Source: Arcobacter aquimarinus (lineage in GTDB: Bacteria > Campylobacterota > Campylobacteria > Campylobacterales > Arcobacteraceae). Taken from it: a stretch of DNA of 64,000 bases. The notes beneath the pieces are model-generated. The model did no database searches. It saw only the letters and a program-made list of their open reading frames with translations, and had not been told where the DNA came from. Positions within the stretch are counted from its first letter, which is position 1. Each line of letters opens with the position of its first letter. The stretch spans positions 1,302,001 to 1,366,000 of the forward strand of contig NZ_CP030944.1 in assembly GCF_013177635.1 (NCBI RefSeq), in the 5' to 3' direction. Made by a program: the position numbers and the translations under genes. Positions 44,845 through 53,656 of this stretch are shown piece by piece.

Positions 44845-44937
44845 ATTTTTGTAAAATATCCTCAATTTATGCTTATATGTAAATATAATTATCGACGATT
44901 GAGTAACTCATTCAGCGATAATTATTCAAAATTTGAA
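44845..44937. repeat. 93-bp direct repeat, right copy
   Basis: Right-hand partner of 40,643-40,735 (87 of 93 identical), with the same 41-bp palindrome at 44,885-44,925. It ends 19 bases before the hsdR stop codon. The gap 44,363-44,955 holds no gene and is otherwise plain AT-rich sequence. Confidence 0.85.
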
Positions 44938-44955
44938 GTATTATTAGCAAGATAA

Positions 44956-47802
44956 TTACTTTTCATAAAATTTCTCAACAAATCCAACGATTTTATCTAA
45001 TACTCTTGGAATGATTTTTTTTCTTTCTAAGAATTTTGGTTTTTCTTTTAGTGTTTTTGCTACATCATTTGCAAGAGGTATTCTTTCATCATAAAGATAT
45101 GTATCAATAACTTTTTTTAGTTCAATATTATCAAGATTTTCTTCTATACATAGTTCATTAAATGCTTTTTCTTTTTCTTCATCCCAGAATTTTTCAAACT
45201 CTTGTTCTATATCATCATTATTTTCTATTTTTAGAAGATTATCATTAATAAATCTTTCAATAAGTTCTCTTTTACTTCTTAGTTGTGGATTATTATTTAA
45301 AATATTTGAAATATTCTCTTTTTGTTTTGTTCTTATGTCTTCATCTTCAGTCTCTTTATATGCAGATAAAAGTTTTAAGATATAAGTTACATTTATTTCA
45401 TCTTTATGAATAAGTTCAAGTTCAAAGTCTACATCTTCTAAAATAGATACTTTTTCAGTACCTTCTCTTTTTCCAATAGTGTTTTTAATTTGTTCATATA
45501 AGTCAAGATATTTTGATTTATAGTCTTCAAATTCTTGTTCATTCATAGATAAATCAGACCATTTAAAATCTGTAAATCCTTCTAAAATATTTTTTAGTTT
45601 TAATAACTCTCTAAATGCTTTAACAAACTCTAATTTTTTATCTTCATTATCTAATTCATTCACACTATTAACAGTTGGAACAATAATTTTTAAAGCATCA
45701 TATTTTTCATTAAATTTTTGTACATAATCATCATATGGTTCCATAAGAATAATCTCTTTTGCATCTTTATTTGAAAAAAGTGCAATTGCATCATCTGTTG
45801 CTTGTTTTAAATTTCTAAAACAAACTATATTTCCTTGAGATTTTTGTTCATTTAAAATTCTATTAGTTCTTGAAAATGCTTGAATTAATCCGTGATATTT
45901 TAGGTTTTTATCCACATAAAGGGTATTTAGTGTTTTACTATCAAATCCAGTTAAAAACATATTTACTACAAGTAGTATATCTATCTCTTTTTGTTTAACT
46001 CTTTTTGAAATATCGTTATAATAGTTATAGAAACTTTGAGAATCTTTGGTTGAGTATTTACATCCAAACATTTTATTATAATCTTCAATAAACTCATCTA
46101 GTTTTTCTCTTGAGTGTTTATTTATATGCTCTTCATCAATAAATGCACCTTCTGATTCTTCTAAATCAATTATTCCAGTTGCATCTTTATCATCTTCATT
46201 TGCACCATATGAAAAAATTGTTGCAATTTTTAGATTATGATTTCTACTTTTAAAAGCTTCATAATATTTAATAAGCATATCAACGCCACTTACACACATC
46301 ATAGCTGTAAACTCTTTAGAATGAGTTTTACGACCATGATTAGCTAAAATGTAATCAACTATCTTTTCAAGTCTTTCTTGGCTTTCTAGTAGCTCTTTTG
46401 TATCAATAGCTTCAACTTCTATATCAATATTTGTTGCACTTCCACTTTTTTCTTTATATCTTCCAATATATTCAACTGAAAATTTTAAAACATTATCATC
46501 ATTAATAGCATCAGTAATTACATATTTATGTAAACAATCTTCAAATAGCTCTTTTGTGGTTCTTTTACCAAGTTTATTTCCAGTTGCATTATCTACAAAT
46601 ATTGGAGTTCCTGTAAAACCTATCATTTGATTATTAGTAAAAAACCTTGTGATGTTAAGATGAGTTTCACCAAATTGGCTTCTATGACACTCATCAAAGA
46701 TAAACACAATACTTTTATCTTTGATTTTTTCCATTTTTTCAAGATATTGTTTTTTTGAAATGGCTGTATTTAATTTTTGAATAGTAGTTACAATTAATTT
46801 TGTATCATCTGAAAATTGTTTTACAAGAGTTTTTGTATTATCAGTTCCATCTACACTTCCATCACTAAAACTATTAAACTCTTTTGTAGTTTGATAATCT
46901 AAATCTTTTCTATCTACAACAAACACAACTTTATAAACATTAGGTAATTTCATTAAAATTTGTGCTGTTTTAAAAGAGGTTAAAGTTTTTCCTGAACCTG
47001 TTGTATGCCAAATATATCCATTTTTATTTGAGTTTGAAACTCTATCTATTATGGCTTCAACTGCCCAAAACTGATAAGGTCTTAGAACCATTAAGATTTT
47101 TGGAACTTCAGCTAAAACAATATATTTACAAATCATTTTAGATAAATGGCATCTTTCTAAAAAAGTATCTGTAAACTCTTCAAGATTAGTGATATTTTTA
47201 TTGTTTTTATCAGCCCAAAAGAATGTTTGTTTAAAATTCATAGACTCTAATTTACTATTTGCATAATATTTTGTATTAACACCATTTGAGATAACAAATA
47301 GTTGAATATATGCAAATAAAGCGTTATTTGCACTATAAGAGTGTCTTTTATATCTAAGAGTTTGATTAAAAGCTTCTTTTAGTTCTAATCCTCTTCTTTT
47401 AAGTTCAATCTGACAAAGAGGTAAACCATTTATTAAAATAGTTACATCATATCTATTTTTATAAACTCCCTCAACAGTTACTTGAGAAGTTACTTGAAAA
47501 AGATTTTGGCACCAATGTTCACTATCTAAGAATTCAATATATTTACTAGTTCCATCATCACAGGGCAAAACAAATTTATCTCTTAATATTTTTGCTTTTT
47601 CAAAAACATTACCTTTATTTAAATGATTTAGAACTCTTTTAAATTCTGTATCTGTAAGAGTTGTTTTATTATGCTTTTCTAGTTGAGTTTTTAGGTTTTT
47701 TTCTAAATCTTTATCATCTTTTATAATAACTCTTTCATACTTTTGTAATTCAAGTTGTTTTAATAGATTTTCTTCTAGTATTGCTTCGCTTTGTTTGCTC
47801 AT
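44956..47802 (-). CDS. hsdR: Type I restriction enzyme R subunit (HsdR)
   Basis: A 948-residue translocating restriction subunit. The N-terminal nuclease domain has the PD-ExK arrangement with D119, E133 and K135 in the segments RYDVTILI and QIELKRR. The SF2 motor has Walker A TTGSGKT (about 266-272), the DECHRS box (about 370-375) and GFTGTP. The helical C-terminal domain binds the methylase core. It is intact. It is the last gene of the leftward locus and is separated from fic by the oppositely oriented antitoxin ORF. Confidence 0.95.
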   Translation of the reverse strand: MSKQSEAILEENLLKQLELQKYERVIIKDDKDLEKNLKTQLEKHNKTTLTDTEFKRVLNHLNKGNVFEKAKILRDKFVLPCDDGTSKYIEFLDSEHWCQNLFQVTSQVTVEGVYKNRYDVTILINGLPLCQIELKRRGLELKEAFNQTLRYKRHSYSANNALFAYIQLFVISNGVNTKYYANSKLESMNFKQTFFWADKNNKNITNLEEFTDTFLERCHLSKMICKYIVLAEVPKILMVLRPYQFWAVEAIIDRVSNSNKNGYIWHTTGSGKTLTSFKTAQILMKLPNVYKVVFVVDRKDLDYQTTKEFNSFSDGSVDGTDNTKTLVKQFSDDTKLIVTTIQKLNTAISKKQYLEKMEKIKDKSIVFIFDECHRSQFGETHLNITRFFTNNQMIGFTGTPIFVDNATGNKLGKRTTKELFEDCLHKYVITDAINDDNVLKFSVEYIGRYKEKSGSATNIDIEVEAIDTKELLESQERLEKIVDYILANHGRKTHSKEFTAMMCVSGVDMLIKYYEAFKSRNHNLKIATIFSYGANEDDKDATGIIDLEESEGAFIDEEHINKHSREKLDEFIEDYNKMFGCKYSTKDSQSFYNYYNDISKRVKQKEIDILLVVNMFLTGFDSKTLNTLYVDKNLKYHGLIQAFSRTNRILNEQKSQGNIVCFRNLKQATDDAIALFSNKDAKEIILMEPYDDYVQKFNEKYDALKIIVPTVNSVNELDNEDKKLEFVKAFRELLKLKNILEGFTDFKWSDLSMNEQEFEDYKSKYLDLYEQIKNTIGKREGTEKVSILEDVDFELELIHKDEINVTYILKLLSAYKETEDEDIRTKQKENISNILNNNPQLRSKRELIERFINDNLLKIENNDDIEQEFEKFWDEEKEKAFNELCIEENLDNIELKKVIDTYLYDERIPLANDVAKTLKEKPKFLERKKIIPRVLDKIVGFVEKFYEK

Positions 47803-47851
47803 TTAATTGCCTTAAAAGTTTATTATTTCGTGTTTTTTAATCATTTTATGT

Positions 47852-47857
47852 TATAAT
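47852..47857 (+). promoter_or_regulatory. -10 element for the Fic-antitoxin ORF
   Basis: TATAAT in the context ATGTTATAATCTGG lies 28 bases before the ATG at 47,886. No -35 match is evident, as is usual in this group. The ribosome site TTAAGGA at 47,872-47,878 follows. It is inside the leader of hsdR on the opposite strand. Confidence 0.65.
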
Positions 47858-47885
47858 CTGGTTCTAAATTATTAAGGATTTTTTT

Positions 47886-48041
47886 ATGAAAAAAACCATT
47901 GCAAATACCAACAAACATTTTTCCACTGCTTCTAAAAAGAAAAAAATGATTATAAATTCTGTTCATAGTTCTGCAAAAGTTGAAGGTTCTAAAATCACAA
48001 AAAAAGAACTTAGTGAACATTATAAACTTATTCATTCATAA
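47886..48041 (+). CDS. Candidate Fic antitoxin (class I, VbhA-type)
   Basis: A 51-residue basic protein. Residues 29-34 (SAKVEG) match the inhibitory helix motif [S/T]xxxE[G/N], in which the Glu blocks ATP gamma-phosphate binding in Fic enzymes, and the context SSAKVEGSKIT fits inhibitory helices. It has its own TATAAT and ribosome site (TTAAGGA). It is tail-to-tail with fic, overlapping its end by 14 bases. The Fic protein itself lacks this motif, so a separate antitoxin is expected. Known pairs are usually co-directional, so this arrangement is unusual. Confidence 0.75.
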   Translation: MKKTIANTNKHFSTASKKKKMIINSVHSSAKVEGSKITKKELSEHYKLIHS

Positions 48042-48822
48042 GTTCCTCTTCTATTTTTGCTTTAAGTAATTCTTTCATAGGTTCATAATCACAATTATAT
48101 CCTTCATGTACTCTTTGAATATAATTATCACTTCTTTTAAGTTTAAGTCCAATCATTGGAAAACCATTTTTAGCTAAGATTATATCGCAGATTAAACGAC
48201 TTAATCTACCATTACCTTCTCTGAATGGATGAATAAATAAAAAATCGCTAATAAGTTTTGATAAATCATCTGTTATCATATCTATATCATCATATTCTTT
48301 TTTACTGACTTCTTGTAAAAACTTATCAAAATCTGGTAAACCTTTTAAAAAATCAATTCTCCATTCCCAAGCTTCACTTCCTGTTCCTTTACTCATAGAA
48401 ACAGTTCTCAATTCACCTGCAAATGGATAAATAGTATCAAATACCATTTTATGCCATTGTTTAATAGTTTTAAATTCAATTGTTTTTGATATATCAAAAT
48501 TTTCTACAAGATAACTATATACTTCAAGAAGTTTAAAATCTTCTTGTTTTGTGATATAAATATCATCAGTAGATTTTAGATAGTTGATACATATTCCATT
48601 TTTAGTGATTATTCTTTGAATATCGCTTGAATACCATTCTAACCAAGGATTTTTTATAACCTTATTTTCTTCTAAAATATCTACTTCTAAATTTATATTG
48701 TCAAGTATATGTTTTGGTGGTTTTTTTTCATTAAAGTATTTATTATCAGTTTCATACCAATATGTATATTTACCTTTGGTATTTAGTTTTAAAGAATATA
48801 ATAAATATTTTGTTTTTGTCAT
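48028..48822 (-). CDS. fic: Fic domain protein (likely AMP-transferase toxin)
   Basis: A 264-residue protein. The active-site motif is HPFREGNGR at residues 198-206, matching HPFx(D/E)GN(G/K)R, so AMPylation of a target protein is likely. The Fic core (about 110-225) includes the flap region around FAGELRTVSMSKG. I see no inhibitory [S/T]xxxE[G/N] helix at either end, so it is a class I toxin in need of a separate antitoxin (47,886-48,041). Residues 1-100 are an extra domain I do not recognise. It overlaps the upstream gene by four bases and sits in the type I restriction locus. Confidence 0.9.
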   Translation of the reverse strand: MTKTKYLLYSLKLNTKGKYTYWYETDNKYFNEKKPPKHILDNINLEVDILEENKVIKNPWLEWYSSDIQRIITKNGICINYLKSTDDIYITKQEDFKLLEVYSYLVENFDISKTIEFKTIKQWHKMVFDTIYPFAGELRTVSMSKGTGSEAWEWRIDFLKGLPDFDKFLQEVSKKEYDDIDMITDDLSKLISDFLFIHPFREGNGRLSRLICDIILAKNGFPMIGLKLKRSDNYIQRVHEGYNCDYEPMKELLKAKIEEELMNE

Positions 48823-49721
48823 TTAATTTCCATACAAGTAGACTTTTTAAATTCTTCAACCAAATCGGGCCTATTTTTTTTGATAACTTCATCAAATATT
48901 GTTTGAATAAAAGGTGCAACCCAATATTCTGAATTTTTTGGAGGAGTTTCTCCCATATCCAGATAATCTATATGGTCACTTGCCATCATATAATTATCTT
49001 TTATTGTAAATAACCAAATAAAATGCAAAATAAATATATTCTTAATATCTATTGATAATTGTTCTAAAAATTTTGTTCTATTATTACCAAAATCTGCCAT
49101 TTCATTATCATTATAAAACATATATTTAAAGTAATTATAATGTGTATGGTCATTTAGTCTTATTCTCATTTTTTTATAATATTCACCTCTAAACATTAAA
49201 TTATTTATAGTTTTTAGTTGTCTTGAATTTCTTATATAACTATTCATAACTTTATAGTCTGGTAGTTTTTCCTTATTTGTAACCCAATTATTAATCTTCT
49301 CAACAATAAAATTATTTAAACTATGATTATCTTCTAAATACAATAGTGCATAAATATTGATTACAACATTGTCATAATATTTTCTTGTTAAAGAGAAAGC
49401 ATCATTTATTTTGCCATGTTCTAATATGAGTTTTATAGATTCCAATGTTCCTTTCATTGAAGAAAATATGTAATTATCAAAATTGATAATTCCTTTAACT
49501 CCCATAGTAAACCAAGAAAAAGTTGAAAAGCCAAGTGAGTTATAAAAATCTGAATATTTTTCTAATTCACTAAATATTTTATGTTCTTTATACTCTTTTG
49601 TTAAAGTACAATTTATCTTTTTTGACATATTTTCAATTTCTTCTTCTGACATATCACTTATTTTTTTTGAAAAACTTTCCATATATTGAACTTTTTCCCT
49701 AAATTTATTTATTCTCTTCAT
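48819..49721 (-). CDS. Unknown protein within the restriction locus
   Basis: A 300-residue helical soluble protein rich in Asn, Tyr and aromatic residues, without a recognised motif. It resembles in outline the DUF-type abortive infection-like or HEPN-like helical proteins (NDAFSLTRKYYDNVVINIYALLYLEDN region, RxxxN/H-type residues around 113-124), but I see no clear RxxxxH motif, so I make no such call. It overlaps its neighbours on both sides by 4-17 bases, so it is an integral part of the hsdM-hsdS-orf-orf-fic operon. Confidence 0.6.
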   Translation of the reverse strand: MKRINKFREKVQYMESFSKKISDMSEEEIENMSKKINCTLTKEYKEHKIFSELEKYSDFYNSLGFSTFSWFTMGVKGIINFDNYIFSSMKGTLESIKLILEHGKINDAFSLTRKYYDNVVINIYALLYLEDNHSLNNFIVEKINNWVTNKEKLPDYKVMNSYIRNSRQLKTINNLMFRGEYYKKMRIRLNDHTHYNYFKYMFYNDNEMADFGNNRTKFLEQLSIDIKNIFILHFIWLFTIKDNYMMASDHIDYLDMGETPPKNSEYWVAPFIQTIFDEVIKKNRPDLVEEFKKSTCMEIK

Positions 49722-50421
49722 CTATTATTTGTTGATAAGGTTCATAGTTCTTATTTACAATTTCTATCAAAGAATCTTGTAATTTCTTAATATTATTTAA
49801 GATTTCAAGATTGAAATCTTTTCTTGATTTTGCATTAATTTCAGGTATTTTACCAATAAAATTATCTGGTAATTTTGATATAAATAAATCAATTTCACCA
49901 TTAAACATAATTGCTTTCATTTGAATATTTTCTAATTTTATTACATCTTCAGGATTTAAATATACCAATGATTCTTTATCATATATTTTACTGAGTATTT
50001 CTTCATATTTCTTTTGAGTTCTTATTAATTGATATTTCTCAATTGTTGATTCCCCTGTATATATTTTTCCTATATAATCTTGCATATTTTTTAAAATATT
50101 AAGATATGAAATTAATATGTGTAAATTTGTTTTTATATCTTTAACTTTTTTGTCGTGATAATCTATCTCTTTATCTCTAATGTTAATTTTTAATGCAAAT
50201 ATAGCAATCAAAATTGATATTAATACAATGAAAGGAGGATATAAGCTTGTATTTTTAATATTACATAATATTGTTGCAAATAACAATATTATTAAAATAA
50301 TATCTATTAGGAGTACAAAATTAATAATTCTTTTTATTTGTTTTTTCGAAGTAGTGTTTTTTTCAACAATATCCACTAGATTTATGAATTTTTCAAAATA
50401 TTTCCACATATAATTCCTCAC
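49705..50421 (-). CDS. Membrane protein within the restriction locus
   Basis: A 238-residue protein. Two membrane helices (about 31-53 and 60-79) close to the N-terminus are followed by a cytosolic helical domain with probable coiled coil (about 82-235). The GTG start overlaps the hsdS stop (GTGA), and an in-frame ATG four codons later is possible. The architecture of two helices plus a long helical cytosolic region is common in membrane effectors of defence systems, but no family is recognised. Confidence 0.6.
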   Translation of the reverse strand: MRNYMWKYFEKFINLVDIVEKNTTSKKQIKRIINFVLLIDIILIILLFATILCNIKNTSLYPPFIVLISILIAIFALKINIRDKEIDYHDKKVKDIKTNLHILISYLNILKNMQDYIGKIYTGESTIEKYQLIRTQKKYEEILSKIYDKESLVYLNPEDVIKLENIQMKAIMFNGEIDLFISKLPDNFIGKIPEINAKSRKDFNLEILNNIKKLQDSLIEIVNKNYEPYQQIIDEENK

Positions 50422-51614
50422 ACAAACATCTGCTGTAAAAGTGCTTTTTTAAACTCTTTTGATGATTCTAATTGTTTTTGAGTTTGTTCTATTTTTGTAT
50501 CTATTGAAGATAAAAAGTTTGCTATTTTTGTTTGTTCTTCAACACAAGGAATAAGCATTTTAATATTTTTTAACTCATTAAATGAAAGAACAGTTTGAGA
50601 AGTACCAACACTATATTTTCCAATAAAATGTTTGTTTTTATTTAACAAAGTTACCATAAATCTATTATCTGCATTTTTACATTCAAATACAGGATAATAA
50701 GTACTTATAATACCTATATATCCTAATGTATTTATGTTAAAAGTAAAAGTTCTATTATCACTTCTTGAACGATATGTTATAAAGTTACTAGGTACTATAT
50801 TAAAACCTATGTTATCTCTTTCCGTAAGTCTATTTTCTCCAAAGTAATCACTTTGTAGCATTAATCCTTTGTTAGATGAAGTTAATACTGGATATTCATT
50901 TTCAAAAGTAGATTTATTTTTGTATTCAATTAAATATTTACTTAATTTTTCTTTTTTCCACTCACAAAACTCACTCCCATCATCAGCTTTAAACCTAATC
51001 TCTTGATTAAAGATTTTTTGCATTACACCTTTTTTGTATTGTTGTAAAAGTTCTTCTTTTTTTGTAAGTTGTTCTATTCTTGTATCAACAGAAGTTAAGA
51101 ATGAAGCTATTTTTTCTTGTTCTTGTTTTAATGGTAAAAAGAAATTAAAGTTTCCTATTTGCTCTAAACTAAGATTTGGTTGAGCACCAACACTAAGATT
51201 TTTATAAATATATTTTTTCATTCTTCGAGACTGTAAAACAAATAAAATATAATTTAGATAATCTTTGTTTTTTAATCTAATTATTGATAAAGCTTGGTTC
51301 GTATTTGCAGGTAATATATTTTTTGTTACAACAGCAACTTTACCTAATGAACCAGCAATAGCAAAAAGAATATCTTGTTCTTTTAATATAGACCTTTTCA
51401 ATTCTTTACTATGTGTATTTTCATCAATAAATAGACATTTATCTTTATTTATAGAAAGATTATTTATACCCTCAATTTTAACAAATGTTATACCTGAATT
51501 AGAAAACTTTTTTGGAGTTGTTCCTTTAGTAATTAATTCTGATAATTTTTTTAAATTATTTTCTTCCCACTCCCCACTAAACTCTTTAAATCTTAACTTA
51601 GGTACATTACTCAT
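50418..51614 (-). CDS. hsdS: Type I restriction specificity subunit (HsdS)
   Basis: A 398-residue DNA-recognition subunit with two target recognition domains (about 1-150 and 210-345). Each is followed by a conserved helical repeat: EKIASFLTSVDTRIEQL (about 161-177) and TKIANFLSSIDTKIEQ (about 360-375). The two halves set the two parts of the bipartite target. It is intact, so the locus should be functional. It lies nine bases after hsdM. Confidence 0.94.
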   Translation of the reverse strand: MSNVPKLRFKEFSGEWEENNLKKLSELITKGTTPKKFSNSGITFVKIEGINNLSINKDKCLFIDENTHSKELKRSILKEQDILFAIAGSLGKVAVVTKNILPANTNQALSIIRLKNKDYLNYILFVLQSRRMKKYIYKNLSVGAQPNLSLEQIGNFNFFLPLKQEQEKIASFLTSVDTRIEQLTKKEELLQQYKKGVMQKIFNQEIRFKADDGSEFCEWKKEKLSKYLIEYKNKSTFENEYPVLTSSNKGLMLQSDYFGENRLTERDNIGFNIVPSNFITYRSRSDNRTFTFNINTLGYIGIISTYYPVFECKNADNRFMVTLLNKNKHFIGKYSVGTSQTVLSFNELKNIKMLIPCVEEQTKIANFLSSIDTKIEQTQKQLESSKEFKKALLQQMFV

Positions 51615-51623
51615 AATAAAATC

Positions 51624-53186
51624 CTAAAATGGTGTAGAGATATTTAATTCTCTACAAAATGATGCAATAGTTTCATCATTTGTTTTCATATCTATTTCTA
51701 AAGCTTTTAATTCACTTGAAACTTTGTCTAAATCAATAACTTCTTCCTCTTCAAAAGTATCTATATATCTTGGAATATTCAGGTTGTAGTCATTTTCTTT
51801 TATTTCTTGCATAGAAGCTAAGTGAGAGTATTTCTCAATCTCTTTTCTATTTGCATAAGTATCAATGATTTTTTCAATATTTTCAGATGTTAAATAGTTT
51901 TGATTTTTTGCTTTTTCAAAATCATTTGAAGCATCTATAAATAAAACATTTTCACTATCTTCTCTACATTTTTTAAATACTAAAATACAAGTAGGAATAG
52001 AAGTACCATAAAAGATATTTGAAGGAAGACCAATAACTGCATCTAAATAGTTTCTATCTTCTATTAAATATTGTCTTATATGTCCTTCTGCTGCTCCTCT
52101 AAATAATACTCCATGAGGTAAAACAATAGCCATTGTTCCATTATCATCAAGATGATGAATCATATGTTGAACAAATGCAAAGTCAGCTTTTGAAGATGGT
52201 GCTAGCTTTCCGTATTGTGAGAATCTATCATCATTTAAGTGAAGTGGATTTGCACTCCAATTTGCACTAAAAGGAGGATTAGCAACTATCGCTTCAAATC
52301 TCATATCAAGATGTTGTGGATGTTCAAGTGTATCTTCTTGTTTTATATCAAATTTTCTATAATGAACATCATGCATAATCATATTCATTCTAGCTAAGTT
52401 ATAAGTAGTTCTATTTAACTCTTGTCCATAAAAGTTTGATACATCTTCAACTTCTTTTGCAACTCTTAAAAGTAAAGAACCTGAACCACAAGTTGGGTCA
52501 TATACTGATTTTAATTTTGATTTATTATTAGTTACTATTTTTGCTAAGATTTTTGAAACTTCTTGAGGAGTGTAAAATTCACCTGCTTTTTTTCCTGCAC
52601 CTGCTGCGAATTGTCCTATTAGATATTCATAAGCATCACCTAAAACATCTCTATCATGGTTTTTTAGTTCAAAGTTAATATTATCTAAGTGATAAAGAAC
52701 TTTAGCAATAAGTTTATTTTTTGCTTCTTCTGTTCTTCCTAATTTTGTAGAAGTTAAATCAAGGTCTTCAAATAGATGTTCAAAATCATCTTCACTCTCA
52801 TGCCCCATAGTTGATTGTTCTATATGTCTTAAAACTTGTGTTAAATCTTCTAAGATAAAGTTATTACTATCACTATTTCCTTTTTTTGCCATTGCAGAAA
52901 AAAGTTCATTTGGTTTTAAAAAATAACCAAGTTGTTCAATACTATCTTCCTTAATTCCATCAAGAAGTTCTTTTCCTTCTTGCGTTGATTCATCAATAGT
53001 TGTATATTTAATTCCATCTTCTTCTAATAATTCATTTGCAAAATCTTCAATTTTTTCAGATAGGTATTTATAAAATATGAAACCTAAAATATAATCTCTG
53101 AACTCATCGGCATCCATTTTACCTCTAAGTTCATTTGCTATATTCCAAAGTTGTTGCTCTAATGCTTTTTTTTGCTCTTCACCCAT
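51624..53186 (-). CDS. hsdM: Type I restriction-modification methyltransferase (HsdM)
   Basis: A 520-residue adenine N6-methyltransferase. The helical N-terminal domain (about 1-165) is followed by the SAM-binding motif DPTCGSGSLL (about 231-240) and the catalytic NPPF (about 300-303). It modifies the host sequence and, with HsdS, forms the core to which HsdR binds. It starts the leftward operon. The ribosome site is AAGGAACAAAAATTT before the ATG. Confidence 0.96.
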   Translation of the reverse strand: MGEEQKKALEQQLWNIANELRGKMDADEFRDYILGFIFYKYLSEKIEDFANELLEEDGIKYTTIDESTQEGKELLDGIKEDSIEQLGYFLKPNELFSAMAKKGNSDSNNFILEDLTQVLRHIEQSTMGHESEDDFEHLFEDLDLTSTKLGRTEEAKNKLIAKVLYHLDNINFELKNHDRDVLGDAYEYLIGQFAAGAGKKAGEFYTPQEVSKILAKIVTNNKSKLKSVYDPTCGSGSLLLRVAKEVEDVSNFYGQELNRTTYNLARMNMIMHDVHYRKFDIKQEDTLEHPQHLDMRFEAIVANPPFSANWSANPLHLNDDRFSQYGKLAPSSKADFAFVQHMIHHLDDNGTMAIVLPHGVLFRGAAEGHIRQYLIEDRNYLDAVIGLPSNIFYGTSIPTCILVFKKCREDSENVLFIDASNDFEKAKNQNYLTSENIEKIIDTYANRKEIEKYSHLASMQEIKENDYNLNIPRYIDTFEEEEVIDLDKVSSELKALEIDMKTNDETIASFCRELNISTPF

Positions 53187-53656
53187 AAATTTTTGTTCCT
53201 TGAGATATTGTAAATAATTTTGTAGCTTTATTTAGATTATACTTTTTTAAGACTTCTATAGTGGTTAAAATGATAATAGAAATATTATTTTTTATTTATT
53301 AGTTTTCACTATTTAAAACTTCTTTAAAGATATTTTTTCATAATCTCTTAATTAAGTTTAATTTTTAACAATGTTTGATTTTGAAGTTTCATAGACTAAG
53401 AACAAATCAAAATACAATTTTCTTTATTGAGCATTGAAATTGAAGTATATAAATTGTTTTTATTAGTGAGATTAAATCATATTTCTTGAAAATTGTGTGT
53501 AAAAATAATTATGTATTTTAATGGAATGCATATGCAAATGTTCAATATAAAAAATCAATAAAGATTAGTTAGATAACTGGGATAACTCTATGTAGTAGGA
53601 GTGTCCTAATTCTAAAACATAATCTTTTTATTAAGAAACACTGTTATAGCTATTAT
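53187..53656. other. 470-base gap between hsdM and the integrase gene
   Basis: No convincing open frame, RNA or repeat is visible. It is plain AT-rich sequence and should hold the promoter of the hsdM operon and the 3' end of the integrase transcript. Confidence 0.5.

Noticed and set aside
47841-48035. A 64-codon minus-strand frame between hsdR and fic
   Set aside because: It has no ribosome site, overlaps the end of fic, and is the mirror of the plus-strand ORF that has a TATAAT, a TTAAGGA site and the Fic-inhibitory motif.
48819-49721. HEPN ribonuclease assignment for the 300-residue protein
   Set aside because: The protein is helical and sits in a defence locus, but I cannot find a convincing RxxxxH motif in the expected place, so no such call is made.
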